From NCBI GenBank assembly GCA_949296915.1, contig CASFPX010000003.1:124001-188000 (forward strand): DNA of 64,000 nucleotides, given 5' to 3'. Made by a program: the position numbers and the translations under genes. Positions within the stretch are counted from its first letter, which is position 1. Every line of letters begins with the position of its first letter. The notes under the pieces were generated by a model. It saw only the letters and a program-made list of their open reading frames with translations, did not search any database and was not told the origin of the DNA. Below, in pieces: positions 51,306 through 61,367 of the stretch. This stretch comes from Onthovicinus sp900555545 (lineage in GTDB: Bacteria > Bacillota > Clostridia > Oscillospirales > Acutalibacteraceae).

Positions 51306-53792
51306 ATGGCGGCAAAAAAGGCAGCTCACTCCACCCAAAAAGGGAAAAGGACACAGCCCCGTAGCAGATCTGCCGGAAAATCGGCTGCAAAAAATAATCG
51401 AACGACAATTGAAGAACGTTTGGTCGCGCGCAAGCAGGTAGGGGCAATTATCCTATTTGCGGTTGCACTCTTTCTGCTTTGCCTGTCAATTATCCCGGGG
51501 GCGAGTGCGTGGGAGGCAGTTAGGGGATTCTACTTTGGCGTTTTCGGATTTTGCTCCTATATTTGGCCCGTGGTGCTGGTGTATGTGGCCGTGATGACCT
51601 CTCTGGATCGCCCTACGGACAAGCTGGGGACAAAGGTGATTGAGGCGGCAATTTTTATCCTGTTACTCTGTTCGGTGATTCATGTTTTTACGCTGGATCC
51701 GAGTGGGGGCTACTTTACGGATATTAAAAACACCTATCTCGCGGGGATCGAACATAAAAACGGCGGGGCTTTCGGAGCGATTCTGGGTGGCGGTCTGTTT
51801 TATCTATTTGGTAAGGCCGCCTCTGCTGCAACGTTTTTTATTCTGATGTTTGTCGATCTGATGTTTATGACCGGGCTGACACTCATCCGACTGTTCCGCA
51901 CCCTGTGGAAGCCCGTCCAGAAGATTGAGCGTTATTCAGAGGAGCGGATCCAGAATCGTGAACAGGTACATCAGGAAAACCGGGTTCAGCGTAAGCCGTT
52001 TAACGTGGATGTCGACCTTGGTCCATCCTTGCCCTCCAAGGACATCTTTGACAACGAGGCGACAGCCGAATTGCCGGATATCAGCGATATTGTAAAACCG
52101 GAAATGTCTACAAAATCGGTGTCTGCATCCACTTCTGATTCAATCTCTCACACGGAGGATGAGAAGCCTATTGATTTGAAGGAAATAATCCGGCGTGCAA
52201 ATAATCCGGAACCGCCCAAGGCGGAGAAGTCGAGTTCCGTTCCGGTCTTTGAAGTGGATAAGTCTGCCGCATCTGCCGGTCCAAATGGTTATCAGCTTCC
52301 ACCTGTCAGCCTGCTGAAGCCTCCGGTGCAGTCTGGGCGCACCGATCATTCGTCCGAATTGAACGAGAATAGTCAGCGTCTGGTGGAGACATTAAAAAGC
52401 TTTGGTGTCGAGACAAAGATTGTCGATATTTCACAGGGTCCGTCTGTCACCCGATACGAACTGCAGCCGGCCGTGGGTGTCAAAATCAGCAAGATTACCA
52501 ATCTCTCAGACGATATTGCACTGAATCTTGCCGCGTCTGGTGTCCGGATAGAGGCTCCGATTCCGAACAAGCGTGCTGTTGGAATCGAGGTCCCCAACAA
52601 GAGCCGATCCATTGTTACTGCGCGCGAAATTATCGATCAGCCAGAGTTCTATCAGGCTAAGAGTAAGCTGACCGTTGCCCTTGGAAAGGATATCACCGGC
52701 CACGCCGCCTATGCTGATCTGGCCAAGATGCCGCACCTGCTGATTGCTGGAACAACGGGATCCGGCAAATCAGTCTGTTTGAATTCCATGATCGTGAGTA
52801 TCCTTTATCATGCCAAACCAGACGAGGTCAAATTCCTGATGATCGACCCCAAAAAGGTCGAGTTCAGTGTATATAATGGTATCCCACATCTGCTTGTCCC
52901 CGTCGTAGGAGAGCCGCGCAACGCAGCCGGAGCGCTGAACTGGGCTGTGACGGAGATGCTTGAGCGTTATAAAATGTTTTCTGACAGCAACGTCCGCGAT
53001 ATCCGAGGATATAACGCGCTGTGTGAAAAGGATCCGGAGAAAAAGCCAATGTATCAGATTGTCATCGTGATTGATGAGCTATCCGATCTGATGATGGCGG
53101 CGCCCAATGAGGTGGAGGATGCCATCTGCCGGCTGGCTCAGATGGCGCGTGCCGCCGGTATGCACCTGTTGATTGCCACACAGCGTCCCTCCGTGGATGT
53201 TATCACTGGTATTATCAAAGCCAATATTCCGAGCCGCATTGCACTTTCGGTCTCTTCACAGATTGACTCCCGTACAATTCTCGATATGTCCGGAGCCGAA
53301 AAGCTGCTTGGCAATGGAGATATGCTGTTCAATCCCATCGGAAATTTAAAACCGATTCGAATACAGGGCTGTTACTTGAGCGATCAGGAAGTTGAGGACG
53401 TGGTCGATTTTATTAAACGTCAGAGTAACTGCGAATACGATGAAAACGTCATCAAGGATATTGAGAGCATGGCGGTTAAGGAGAAAAAGAAAGCCGGAAT
53501 GGACGATGAGGCCGCCTTTGACAATAGCGATGATGAAATGCTCACAAAGGCGATCGAGGTTGCAGTCGAGGCTCAGCAGATCTCTGCAACATTTTTGCAA
53601 AGGCGGCTGCGTGTAGGATATGCGCGCGCAGCCAGATTGATCGATGAGATGAACCAGCGCGGAATCGTCGGTCCATCTGAGGGGAGCAAGCCGCGCAAGG
53701 TTTTGCTCTCGCGTGAGGAGTGGCTCGAGATGTCGGCCCTGAACGGTCCTACACCGGAGGTTGCTCAAGAGGATCCGGAAAGCGGGGAGTGA
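51306..53792 (+). CDS. DNA translocase FtsK/SpoIIIE
   Basis: An 828-residue translocase: basic N-terminus, four membrane helices (about residues 45-190), an acidic linker, the motor domain with Walker A GTTGSGKS (482-489) and Walker B IVIVIDELSDLMM, and a C-terminal winged-helix gamma domain (STTFLQRR-like region ending VLLSREEW) for sequence-oriented loading. It pumps DNA through the division or sporulation septum; whether it serves both roles cannot be told. Confidence 0.93.
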   Translation: MAAKKAAHSTQKGKRTQPRSRSAGKSAAKNNRTTIEERLVARKQVGAIILFAVALFLLCLSIIPGASAWEAVRGFYFGVFGFCSYIWPVVLVYVAVMTSLDRPTDKLGTKVIEAAIFILLLCSVIHVFTLDPSGGYFTDIKNTYLAGIEHKNGGAFGAILGGGLFYLFGKAASAATFFILMFVDLMFMTGLTLIRLFRTLWKPVQKIERYSEERIQNREQVHQENRVQRKPFNVDVDLGPSLPSKDIFDNEATAELPDISDIVKPEMSTKSVSASTSDSISHTEDEKPIDLKEIIRRANNPEPPKAEKSSSVPVFEVDKSAASAGPNGYQLPPVSLLKPPVQSGRTDHSSELNENSQRLVETLKSFGVETKIVDISQGPSVTRYELQPAVGVKISKITNLSDDIALNLAASGVRIEAPIPNKRAVGIEVPNKSRSIVTAREIIDQPEFYQAKSKLTVALGKDITGHAAYADLAKMPHLLIAGTTGSGKSVCLNSMIVSILYHAKPDEVKFLMIDPKKVEFSVYNGIPHLLVPVVGEPRNAAGALNWAVTEMLERYKMFSDSNVRDIRGYNALCEKDPEKKPMYQIVIVIDELSDLMMAAPNEVEDAICRLAQMARAAGMHLLIATQRPSVDVITGIIKANIPSRIALSVSSQIDSRTILDMSGAEKLLGNGDMLFNPIGNLKPIRIQGCYLSDQEVEDVVDFIKRQSNCEYDENVIKDIESMAVKEKKKAGMDDEAAFDNSDDEMLTKAIEVAVEAQQISATFLQRRLRVGYARAARLIDEMNQRGIVGPSEGSKPRKVLLSREEWLEMSALNGPTPEVAQEDPESGE

Positions 53793-53797
53793 TTGGC

Positions 53798-54763
53798 TTG
53801 AAACGAAAGAGATCATCTGCCAAAAGGCGGCGTGCGATATACCGCTCCCTGATTGGAATTTTTGCGGCTGCTGGTCTCGCATTTTCCGGAGTGATTACCT
53901 TTGGCGAGCAGCTTGGTTTAGATACTCCCAACTGGGAACAGGTAAAAGCAAGCGTTGGTGCGCAGGATCAGGCCAACCTCACGTCGTTGCCGGTTAATGT
54001 GTTTTATATAGATGTGGGCCAAGGTGACTGCGAACTGATCCACACGGAAAATGCCAATATTTTGATTGATGCGGGCGAAAATTTGCCGGAAAATCCCGCT
54101 AAAATCATCTCTTTTGCAAAGCAGCTTGAGATTGAAAAGTTTGACTATGTTATCGCAACGCACCCCCACTCGGACCACATCGGCGGTATGGCCGATGTCC
54201 TGCGGGAAATCCCGGCGGACGCTGTCATTATGCCATATCTCTCCGAAGAGAATATCCCCACAACTCGTATTTACGAGGAACTTTTGGACACGATTGAGGA
54301 ATTGAACATTCCTGTTTTAGAGGCAAAACCGGGAGCATCCTATATTGCCGATGGGGTGACGCTGAGTATTCTCGCGCCGTTGGAACAGGATGAAAATCTT
54401 AATAATATGTCTGTTGTAGTAAAAATGTGTTATGGGGAATCTTCCTATCTGTTTGAAGGGGACGCCGAAAGCGGCGCTGAGCGTGCCATTCTGGACAGTG
54501 GCGAGAATGTCCGGGCGGATATTCTGAAGGCAGGGCATCACGGCAGCCGCACATCCAGTACGAAAGATTATTTAACGGCAGTGGATCCCGAGATTGCTAT
54601 CATCTCCTGCGGGGAGGGGAACTCCTATGGTCATCCTCATCAACAGACGCTCGACAAGTTTCGAGATCTTGGGATCGCCTTTTATCGCACGGATACACAG
54701 GGGACAATCACTATTGGAACAGACGGTGAGGAGTATGAGGTGATTCTGGAGCATGATGGATAA
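53798..54763 (+). CDS. ComEC C-terminal-like metallo-beta-lactamase-fold protein
   Basis: About 321 residues: basic N-terminus, one membrane helix (about 16-35) and an exported MBL domain with ATHPHSDHIGG (HxHxDH) and KAGHHGSRTSS, close to the stand-alone ComEC/Rec2 hydrolase domain. It is probably an extracellular nuclease or phosphodiesterase. The TTG start at 53798 follows GGGGAGTG; longer frames overlap ftsK. It overlaps a DUF3006 gene, its usual companion. Confidence 0.8.
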   Translation: MKRKRSSAKRRRAIYRSLIGIFAAAGLAFSGVITFGEQLGLDTPNWEQVKASVGAQDQANLTSLPVNVFYIDVGQGDCELIHTENANILIDAGENLPENPAKIISFAKQLEIEKFDYVIATHPHSDHIGGMADVLREIPADAVIMPYLSEENIPTTRIYEELLDTIEELNIPVLEAKPGASYIADGVTLSILAPLEQDENLNNMSVVVKMCYGESSYLFEGDAESGAERAILDSGENVRADILKAGHHGSRTSSTKDYLTAVDPEIAIISCGEGNSYGHPHQQTLDKFRDLGIAFYRTDTQGTITIGTDGEEYEVILEHDG

Positions 54764-55007
54764 TTCCTATTTAATTATCGACCGAATTGAAGGGGAGATC
54801 GCCGTCTGTGAGGATAGCGCTCATAACCATTTTCATATTCGGTTGACCGCTATCTATGGGGAGGTACGAGAGGGCGATTTGCTGTACTATGATCCTGCTG
54901 GCGGATACTATGTCGTCGACCTTGCAGCAACGGAGCAGCGGCGAAATAAGTTGTTCCAGCGTCAGCAGGCTCTATTTCAGCGAAACGGCGATAAGGACGC
55001 AAAATAG
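54753..55007 (+). CDS. DUF3006 family protein
   Basis: An 84-residue small beta-rich protein (YLIIDRIEGEIAVCED, VREGDLLYYD). It overlaps the MBL gene by 11 bases. DUF3006 proteins commonly follow ComEC-like MBL genes; the function is unknown. ATG 54753 or the next codon, ATG 54756, may start it. Confidence 0.75.
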   Translation: MMDNSYLIIDRIEGEIAVCEDSAHNHFHIRLTAIYGEVREGDLLYYDPAGGYYVVDLAATEQRRNKLFQRQQALFQRNGDKDAK

Positions 55008-55010
55008 ATC

Positions 55011-55039
55011 TTGCAACTGTTGAATAAAAAGAGTATAAT
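55011..55039 (+). promoter_or_regulatory. Promoter for yajC
   Basis: TTGCAA (55011-55016), 17-base spacer, TATAAT (55034-55039), 37 bases before the start. Confidence 0.7.
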
Positions 55040-55076
55040 GTGATTATCTTTGAACGTTTAAAACGGAGGTATACGA

Positions 55077-55583
55077 ATGAACGCACTCGCAATGACACAT
55101 TTACTCCAGGCAACGGGAACCAGTACTAATCCGATCTATATGATCCTGTTGATGGTTGCACTGTTTGCTATCATGTATTTTGTGATGATTCGCCCGCAGA
55201 AAAAGCAACAGAAAAAGGATCAGGAAATGCGCAACGCACTGCAGATCGGCGATGAGATTACTACAATCGGCGGAATCATGGGGCGTGTCGTTACTTTTAA
55301 AGAGGACAGTCTGATCATTGAAACTGGTGCAGACCGCAACAAGATGAAGATTACCCGTTGGGCAGTTCAGACAAATAATACTGCTAACGAGCGCCTTCAG
55401 GCGGAGCGTGAAGCTGCCAAGGCCCAGGCTGAAAAGGATAAGGCCGAAGGCAAGAAAAAGGGCTGGGGCCGCAAAAAGAAGGGCGAGATCACGGATATCA
55501 ATGATGCCAAAGCAACTAAAAAAGAAATTGTCGATGAGACAAAAGATGAAGTCGTTGACGAGACAAAGGAAAAGAAAGATTAA
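55077..55583 (+). CDS. yajC: Preprotein translocase subunit YajC
   Basis: A 168-residue protein with one N-terminal helix (about 19-37), then IRPQKKQQKKDQEMRNALQIGDEITTIGGIMGRV, the family core. The C-terminal tail is a long, charged, Lys/Glu-rich coil, longer than in most relatives. Auxiliary partner of SecDF. ATG 55077 follows GGAGG. No secD or secF lies beside it. Confidence 0.9.
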   Translation: MNALAMTHLLQATGTSTNPIYMILLMVALFAIMYFVMIRPQKKQQKKDQEMRNALQIGDEITTIGGIMGRVVTFKEDSLIIETGADRNKMKITRWAVQTNNTANERLQAEREAAKAQAEKDKAEGKKKGWGRKKKGEITDINDAKATKKEIVDETKDEVVDETKEKKD

Positions 55584-55609
55584 TTATCCTGCCTGAGAAG
55601 GAGATTTTA

Positions 55610-55643
55610 GGACGGTACAGTTTGGATGCTGTGCCGTCCTTTT
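55610..55643 (+). terminator. Intrinsic terminator after yajC
   Basis: GGACGGTACAG pairs with CTGTGCCGTCC (one G-T pair, eight-base loop), followed by TTTT. Confidence 0.78.
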
Positions 55644-55732
55644 CGCATTTTGATGGGTGTTTTGATCAGGGAAAGGATTAGTACTTGTAAAAGTATACAG
55701 ATTTTTAAAAAATATTTCTGCACCAAAAATCG

Positions 55733-55761
55733 TTGAAAAATATGATCAAAAATGCTATAAA
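55733..55761 (+). promoter_or_regulatory. Promoter for the inositol operon
   Basis: TTGAAA (55733-55738), 17-base spacer, TATAAA (55756-55761), in an AT-rich 175-base interval. A small inverted repeat TACTT-N4-AAGTA lies upstream at 55682-55695. No iolR gene is in the window. Confidence 0.6.
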
Positions 55762-55818
55762 TATATGAATAGGAATTTATTTTATGGTGTTTATATATAG
55801 AAGGGTGTGTGATTCCAG

Positions 55819-56655
55819 ATGGCTATAGTCACTATGAAAAAATTGCTTGTGCAAGCGGAGAGAGACGGATATGCTGTTGGTGCTTTTTCTGTTGGGAATA
55901 TGGAAATGGTGATCGGGGCTGTCCGAGCGGCTGAGGAAACACATACACCGATTATCCTACAAATTGCGGAGGTGCGTTTACCTGATTCTCCGCTGTATCT
56001 GATGGGGCCCATGATGCTTGCTGCGGCCCAAAACGCATCTGTCGACATCGCTGTACATCTGGATCACGGGTTGACGTTCAAGACGATTCAAACTGCGCTC
56101 AGCCAGGGGTTTACCTCCGTTATGTTCGATGGCTCTCAACTGCCGTTTGTACAAAATATTACGCAAGTGCAACAGGTCGTGGCACTGGCCAAACGTTATG
56201 GTGCTACTGTGGAGGCAGAGCTTGGTGTTGTCGGAGGAAATGAGGGCGAGGGGAAAGCACATGCGATTCTTTGTACCGACCCGGATGATGCCGTAGAGTT
56301 TTGCCGTCAGACGGGAGTCGACGCGCTTGCTGTGGCGATCGGGAATGCGCATGGAAACTATCCACGCCTGCCAGAACTGCGCTTTGATGTACTGGAGGCC
56401 ATTCATCATGCTGTAAGAGTACCGTTGGTATTGCACGGAGGTACGGGGATTACGCCTGAGATGTTCCGCCGTTGCATTGCGCTCGGCGTCCGAAAGATCA
56501 ATATCGCGACCGCCTCTTTTGACGCGCTGGCAAACCATGCGAAGGATTATTGTTCCAGCATACAGGGCCGTCCGAATTATTTTGAACTCTCCGCCAGTGA
56601 AGTGGAGGGCGTTTACCAGAATGTACGAAAGCACATTGAAATCTTTAATATGTAA
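55819..56655 (+). CDS. iolJ: Class II aldolase, probable 6-phospho-5-dehydro-2-deoxy-D-gluconate aldolase
   Basis: A 278-residue zinc-dependent class II aldolase: FSVGNMEM near the N-terminus, VHLDHGLTF with metal and catalytic residues, IGNAHGNYPRLPEL and LHGGTGI. In the inositol pathway IolJ splits the phosphorylated deoxyketogluconate to dihydroxyacetone phosphate and malonate semialdehyde. The specific assignment rests on the operon; from sequence alone fructose- or tagatose-bisphosphate aldolase is possible. Confidence 0.85.
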   Translation: MAIVTMKKLLVQAERDGYAVGAFSVGNMEMVIGAVRAAEETHTPIILQIAEVRLPDSPLYLMGPMMLAAAQNASVDIAVHLDHGLTFKTIQTALSQGFTSVMFDGSQLPFVQNITQVQQVVALAKRYGATVEAELGVVGGNEGEGKAHAILCTDPDDAVEFCRQTGVDALAVAIGNAHGNYPRLPELRFDVLEAIHHAVRVPLVLHGGTGITPEMFRRCIALGVRKINIATASFDALANHAKDYCSSIQGRPNYFELSASEVEGVYQNVRKHIEIFNM

Positions 56656-56679
56656 TCATTTACAAAAGGAGTTGTTTGA

Positions 56680-57696
56680 ATGCAGTACATACAATTTGAT
56701 TCAACCAAGCCCTATGACCTAATTCTACTGGGGCGCGTAGCAGTGGATTTTAACCCTGTCGATTATTACTGTCCACTTAATGAAAGCACCACCTTTAAAC
56801 GATATCTCGGTGGATCTCCGGCCAACATCGCTGTGGGGCTTGCACGCCTCGGGAAAAAGGTCGGCTTTTTTGCTCGTGTATCCGATGATCAGTTGGGTAC
56901 TTTTGTGACAGATTACTTTGCCAAGGAGGGGATCGATACCTCCCATATCAGATGCTGTGAGAATGGTGCAAAAATCGGATTAACCTTTACGGAAATCAAG
57001 TCCGAGTCCGAGAGCTCAATTCTGATGTATCGGAATTTCGCAGCCGATCTCCAGTTGCATGTGGATGATATTGACGAAGATTATATCAGGCAGGGCAAGG
57101 CTCTCCTGATCTCCGGCACCGCACTGGCGGAAAGTCCATCACGTGAGGCGGCACTGAAAGCTGTTGCACTCGCCAAACGCAACGGTGTGCCAATTATTTT
57201 TGACATTGATTACCGGGCCTATAATTGGAAAAATAAGGATGAGATCGCCATCTACTACTCGGCCGCCGCTAAGGAGGCGGATATCATCTTGGGGTCGCGC
57301 GAAGAATATGATCTGACCGAAGCGTTGATCCGACCGGGTATGACCGATGGTGAGAGCGCTGCCCTCTGGCATGGGTACCATGCTAAGATTGTCATTATTA
57401 AGCATGGAAAAGAGGGATCTACAGCCTATACCAACGACGGGCAAAGTTATTCTGTCAAGCCTTTCCCCGTCAAACTCCTCAAGTCGTTTGGAGGCGGTGA
57501 TGGGTACGCTTCGGCATTCTTATATGGTCTTTTAGAGGGATATGAGATGTACGACGCACTTGAATTTGGCTCCGCTTCCGCCGCCATGCTTGTTGCCTCC
57601 CATGCATGCTCCGAGGATATGCCAACCGTCGATGCGGTTCGTGAGTTTATCCGAAAGGAGAAAGAGGAGTATGGTGAAATGGTTGCCCGTGGGTAA
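56680..57696 (+). CDS. iolC: 5-dehydro-2-deoxygluconokinase
   Basis: A 338-residue PfkB-family sugar kinase: LGRVAVDFNPVDYYCPL and GGSPANIAVGLARLGKKVGF at the N-terminus, and the anion-hole/catalytic segment SFGGGDGYASAFLYGLLEG near the end (Asp in GGGDG). It phosphorylates 5-dehydro-2-deoxygluconate. ATG 56680 follows AAGGAG. Assignment is strong through the neighbours. Confidence 0.9.
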   Translation: MQYIQFDSTKPYDLILLGRVAVDFNPVDYYCPLNESTTFKRYLGGSPANIAVGLARLGKKVGFFARVSDDQLGTFVTDYFAKEGIDTSHIRCCENGAKIGLTFTEIKSESESSILMYRNFAADLQLHVDDIDEDYIRQGKALLISGTALAESPSREAALKAVALAKRNGVPIIFDIDYRAYNWKNKDEIAIYYSAAAKEADIILGSREEYDLTEALIRPGMTDGESAALWHGYHAKIVIIKHGKEGSTAYTNDGQSYSVKPFPVKLLKSFGGGDGYASAFLYGLLEGYEMYDALEFGSASAAMLVASHACSEDMPTVDAVREFIRKEKEEYGEMVARG

Positions 57697-57739
57697 TGCA
57701 CAAAATTAATAATTATTATATTTCGGAGATGATGCCGCC

Positions 57740-58510
57740 ATGTATGAAACGCCCTTATTCAATGAGAATCATGAAAAAGTCCTCTGTGAAATTGGGGGCA
57801 AAAATGACAATATGCTCATGAATATCAAAATTAAACAGATGCGGGCTGGGGAGTCCTTCACGATTTGCAGCGGCTCAAACGAGACTGCCGTGATGTTGTT
57901 GGCCGGTGAGGTGGAGTTTTTATTCGCTGGCCGGACAGAGCAGGGGAAAAGGCGCAGTCCCTTTCTCGACAAACCGTACTGTGTCCATTTCCCCCGTAAA
58001 AAGGCTGTTACAGTCACCGCAAAAACAGATGTGCGTATTCTGATCCAGCAGACAGATAATGACCGCGATTTTGAAATTAAATGGTATACACCGGATGATT
58101 GTATGCTGCAGGAATTTGGAAAGGCGCAGTGGAACGGAACGGCGCACCGCCAGGTTCTCACAGTGTTCGACTATGAGAGCGCCCCATACTCTAATATGGT
58201 TCTTGGGGAAGTTTTTCACAAGCCGGGCTGCTGGTCCAGTTATCCGCCGCACTATCATCCCCAGCCAGAGCTCTATTATTATGAATTTGATAAACCACAG
58301 GGCTTTGGCGTGGGGTTTGTCGGCGACGACTGCTTTAAAATTCAAGATGGAGGAGCACTCGCCATTACTCCAATGAAAACGCACCAACAGGTCGCCGCGC
58401 CCGGATATTCTATGTACTACGTATGGATGATCCGTCACTTGGACGGCGATCCCTGGCGCAAAACACGCATTGACGCCCCAGAGCACAAATGGTTGCTAGA
58501 CGCAGAGTGA
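57740..58510 (+). CDS. iolB: 5-deoxy-glucuronate isomerase
   Basis: A 256-residue bicupin. The metal-binding segment is SYPPHYHPQPELYYYEF, with another His in TPMKTHQQVAAPGYSMYY. It isomerises 5-deoxyglucuronate to 5-dehydro-2-deoxygluconate, between IolD and IolC. Confidence 0.92.
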   Translation: MYETPLFNENHEKVLCEIGGKNDNMLMNIKIKQMRAGESFTICSGSNETAVMLLAGEVEFLFAGRTEQGKRRSPFLDKPYCVHFPRKKAVTVTAKTDVRILIQQTDNDRDFEIKWYTPDDCMLQEFGKAQWNGTAHRQVLTVFDYESAPYSNMVLGEVFHKPGCWSSYPPHYHPQPELYYYEFDKPQGFGVGFVGDDCFKIQDGGALAITPMKTHQQVAAPGYSMYYVWMIRHLDGDPWRKTRIDAPEHKWLLDAE

Positions 58511-58522
58511 GGAGGAATATCC

Positions 58523-60439
58523 ATGCCATATATGACCACAGCACAGGCGCTGGTCCGTTTTTTGGATCAACAATATATCTCCTTTGATGGGAAGGAGAGT
58601 AAATTTGTCGAGGGGATTTTCACAATCTTTGGTCACGGAATCGTCTGCGGACTTGGAGAGGCTCTCGATTCGGATCGCGGCGGGCTGACAGTGTTTCAGG
58701 GGAAAAACGAGCAGGGAATGGCACACGCTGCTACAGCCTTTGCCAAGCAGAACAATCGCCGGAAGATTATCGCCTGTTCCTCATCTATCGGTCCTGGCGC
58801 CGCCAATATGATTACAGCGGCCGCGACTGCAACGGTGAACCACATCCCGCTCCTGCTTTTTCCAGCTGATGCATTTTCCACGCGCCAGCCGGATCCAGTC
58901 CTCCAACAATTTGAGCAAATCAATTCACTTGCAACGACAACGAACGACGCATATAAAGCCGTATGCCGCTATTGGGATAGAATTTCACGCCCAGAACAGT
59001 TGATGAGTGCCATGATCAACGCCATGCGTGTGCTGACAGATACCTCCGAAACAGGGGCAGTCTGCATTTCGCTGCCGCAGGATGTTGAGGGCGAGAGCTA
59101 CGACTTCCCGGAAGAGTTCCTTCAAAAGCGCGTTCATCGGATCACCCGTATTGCACCGGCGCAGGAGGAGGTGGATGATCTTGTTTCTGTTTTGCGGACC
59201 GCTCAAAAGCCGCTCGTCGTCTGTGGCGGCGGGGTGCGTTATTCTGAGGCTGGAGAGGCTTTGGAGCGCTTCTGCGAATCATTTAACATTCCATTTGCCG
59301 AGACACAAAGTGGTAAAACAGCTTGTCTCTCTTCCAATGCTTACAATCTTGGCGGACTCGGCGTTACCGGAAATGCGGCGGGCAACACCATTGCCAAAGA
59401 GGCCGACGTCATTTTAGGGATCGGCACCCGTTTTTCTGACTTTACAACGGGCTCAAAATCCCTTTTCCGTGCCGACGCCAAGGTGCTTACAATCAACACC
59501 TCGCGCTTTGACGCCTATAAACTCGGCGCAGTAAAGCTCGTTGCAGATGCAAAGCTGGGGATCAAGGCACTGGAAAAGGCGCTGGCAGCTGCGGGCTATC
59601 ATTCTGCTTATACGACGGAGATCGCCGATGCGCGGGCGGCATGGGCTGCTGAGATGAAGTCCCTTTCCGCATATGAATATTCTGATAGCTTTAAGCCACT
59701 CATTGCGGCTGGAGATCCCCGTACAATTCCGGAATTCGCTGAAAAGATTGGATCCATTACACAGACTGCTGCAGTGGCCAAAATACGGGAATTGATCCCA
59801 GCGGATGCGGTGTGTGTCGGTGCGGCCGGATCACTACCAGGTGACCTTCAGCGCATGTGGACTTCAGACTGCCGGTATTCCTACAATATGGAATACGGCT
59901 ACTCCTGCATGGGATATGAGATTGCCGGTGCGTTTGGCTCCAAACTTGCGGATCCAACAAAGGAAGTCTATGCCATGTGCGGAGATGGAAGTTATCTGAT
60001 GCTTCACTCCGAATTGGTGACCAGTATTCAGGAGCACAAAAAGATCAATGTGCTACTGTTTGATAACTGTGGTTTTGGCTGTATTAATAATCTGGAAATG
60101 TCTAATGGTATTGGCAATCTTGCCACGGAATTCCGATTCCGTGACGGGGACGGAAATCTACTTGGCGGCCTTGTTCCCATTGATTTTGCCCGTGCCGCCA
60201 GCGGATATGGCGTTAAAACCTACACTGCCCGAACCATGAGCGAACTGGAGTTTGCACTGAAAGATAGCCTGAACCAAAGCGTTTCCACGCTGATTGATAT
60301 TAAAGTACTACCTAAAACCATGACGGATGGCTACGGCGCATGGTGGAATGTAGGCGTGGCGAGCACCTCTGAAAACGAGGCTGTTCGTGAGGCTTATCAT
60401 CATAAAAAAGAAAATTTAGAGAAAGCGAGAAAATACTAA
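58523..60439 (+). CDS. iolD: 3D-(3,5/4)-trihydroxycyclohexane-1,2-dione acylhydrolase
   Basis: A 638-residue thiamine-diphosphate enzyme. The N-terminal segment has [13 protein letters not shown] and the [16 protein letters not shown] region (activating Glu); the C-terminal ThDP domain has [31 protein letters not shown]. It opens the inositol-derived ring by hydrolysis. ATG 58523 follows GGAGG. It overlaps iolE by one base. Confidence 0.94.
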   Translation: MPYMTTAQALVRFLDQQYISFDGKESKFVEGIFTIFGHGIVCGLGEALDSDRGGLTVFQGKNEQGMAHAATAFAKQNNRRKIIACSSSIGPGAANMITAAATATVNHIPLLLFPADAFSTRQPDPVLQQFEQINSLATTTNDAYKAVCRYWDRISRPEQLMSAMINAMRVLTDTSETGAVCISLPQDVEGESYDFPEEFLQKRVHRITRIAPAQEEVDDLVSVLRTAQKPLVVCGGGVRYSEAGEALERFCESFNIPFAETQSGKTACLSSNAYNLGGLGVTGNAAGNTIAKEADVILGIGTRFSDFTTGSKSLFRADAKVLTINTSRFDAYKLGAVKLVADAKLGIKALEKALAAAGYHSAYTTEIADARAAWAAEMKSLSAYEYSDSFKPLIAAGDPRTIPEFAEKIGSITQTAAVAKIRELIPADAVCVGAAGSLPGDLQRMWTSDCRYSYNMEYGYSCMGYEIAGAFGSKLADPTKEVYAMCGDGSYLMLHSELVTSIQEHKKINVLLFDNCGFGCINNLEMSNGIGNLATEFRFRDGDGNLLGGLVPIDFARAASGYGVKTYTARTMSELEFALKDSLNQSVSTLIDIKVLPKTMTDGYGAWWNVGVASTSENEAVREAYHHKKENLEKARKY

Positions 60440-61332
60440 TGTTGGATCATAACAAAGTTAAGCTCGGCATTGCTCCAATTGCCTGGACAAATGACGACAT
60501 GCCGGATCTGGGAGCGGAAAACACTTTTGAACAGTGTGTATCGGAAATGGCGCTCGCAGGTTTCACCGGATGCGAGGTAGGAAACAAATATCCCAAGGAG
60601 CCCTCTGTACTCAAAAGGGCACTGGATCTGCGAGGTCTGGAGATCTGTAACGCTTGGTTCTCCACTTTTCTGACAACGAAGCCCTATGAGGAGACAGAGC
60701 GTGATTTTATTCATCATATCACTTTTTTGAAAGAGATGGGGGCTAAAGTGGTTGGCGTGTCTGAGCAGGGGCATTCCATCCAGGGAACGAATCGATCTAT
60801 TTTTCGCGATAAGTATGTGATGAACGATGAGGAGTGGGATAAACTCTGCACTGGATTGAACCGCCTCGGCCGCATTGCAAAGGAGATGGGAATCGCCCTG
60901 TGCTTCCATCACCATATGGGCACCGTTGTGCAAACAGCCGAGGAGATCGACCGCCTGATGGAGAATACAGATCCAGAACTCTTTGGCCTGCTGTTTGATT
61001 CTGGCCATCTCGCCTATTGCGGAGAGGATTATATGGCAGTGCTCAAAAAATATGCAAATCGCGTACGCCATGTGCATCTTAAGGATATCCGACCAGATGT
61101 CATCGCGGAAGTCAAGGAACGCAACCTGAGTTTCCTGGATGGCGTCCGTATGGGTGCGTTTACCGTTCCGGGGGACGGCGCGTTGGATTTTAAGCCGATC
61201 TTTGACGTGTTGGAAAAGACCGGATACGAGGGGTATATCTTAGTGGAGGCAGAACAGGATCCAGCCAAGGCCAATCCACTGGAATATGCAATTAAGGCCC
61301 GGAAATATATTCGTGAGGTTTCTGGACTATAA
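60439..61332 (+). CDS. iolE: myo-inosose-2 dehydratase
   Basis: A 297-residue TIM-barrel enzyme of the AP-endonuclease-2/xylose-isomerase-like class: [53 protein letters not shown] and [11 protein letters not shown] supply metal ligands. It dehydrates scyllo-inosose to the diketone used by IolD. Confidence 0.92.
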   Translation: MLDHNKVKLGIAPIAWTNDDMPDLGAENTFEQCVSEMALAGFTGCEVGNKYPKEPSVLKRALDLRGLEICNAWFSTFLTTKPYEETERDFIHHITFLKEMGAKVVGVSEQGHSIQGTNRSIFRDKYVMNDEEWDKLCTGLNRLGRIAKEMGIALCFHHHMGTVVQTAEEIDRLMENTDPELFGLLFDSGHLAYCGEDYMAVLKKYANRVRHVHLKDIRPDVIAEVKERNLSFLDGVRMGAFTVPGDGALDFKPIFDVLEKTGYEGYILVEAEQDPAKANPLEYAIKARKYIREVSGL

Positions 61333-61367
61333 TACGCTAACGAATTAAATAGTGAGGAGATAAATTT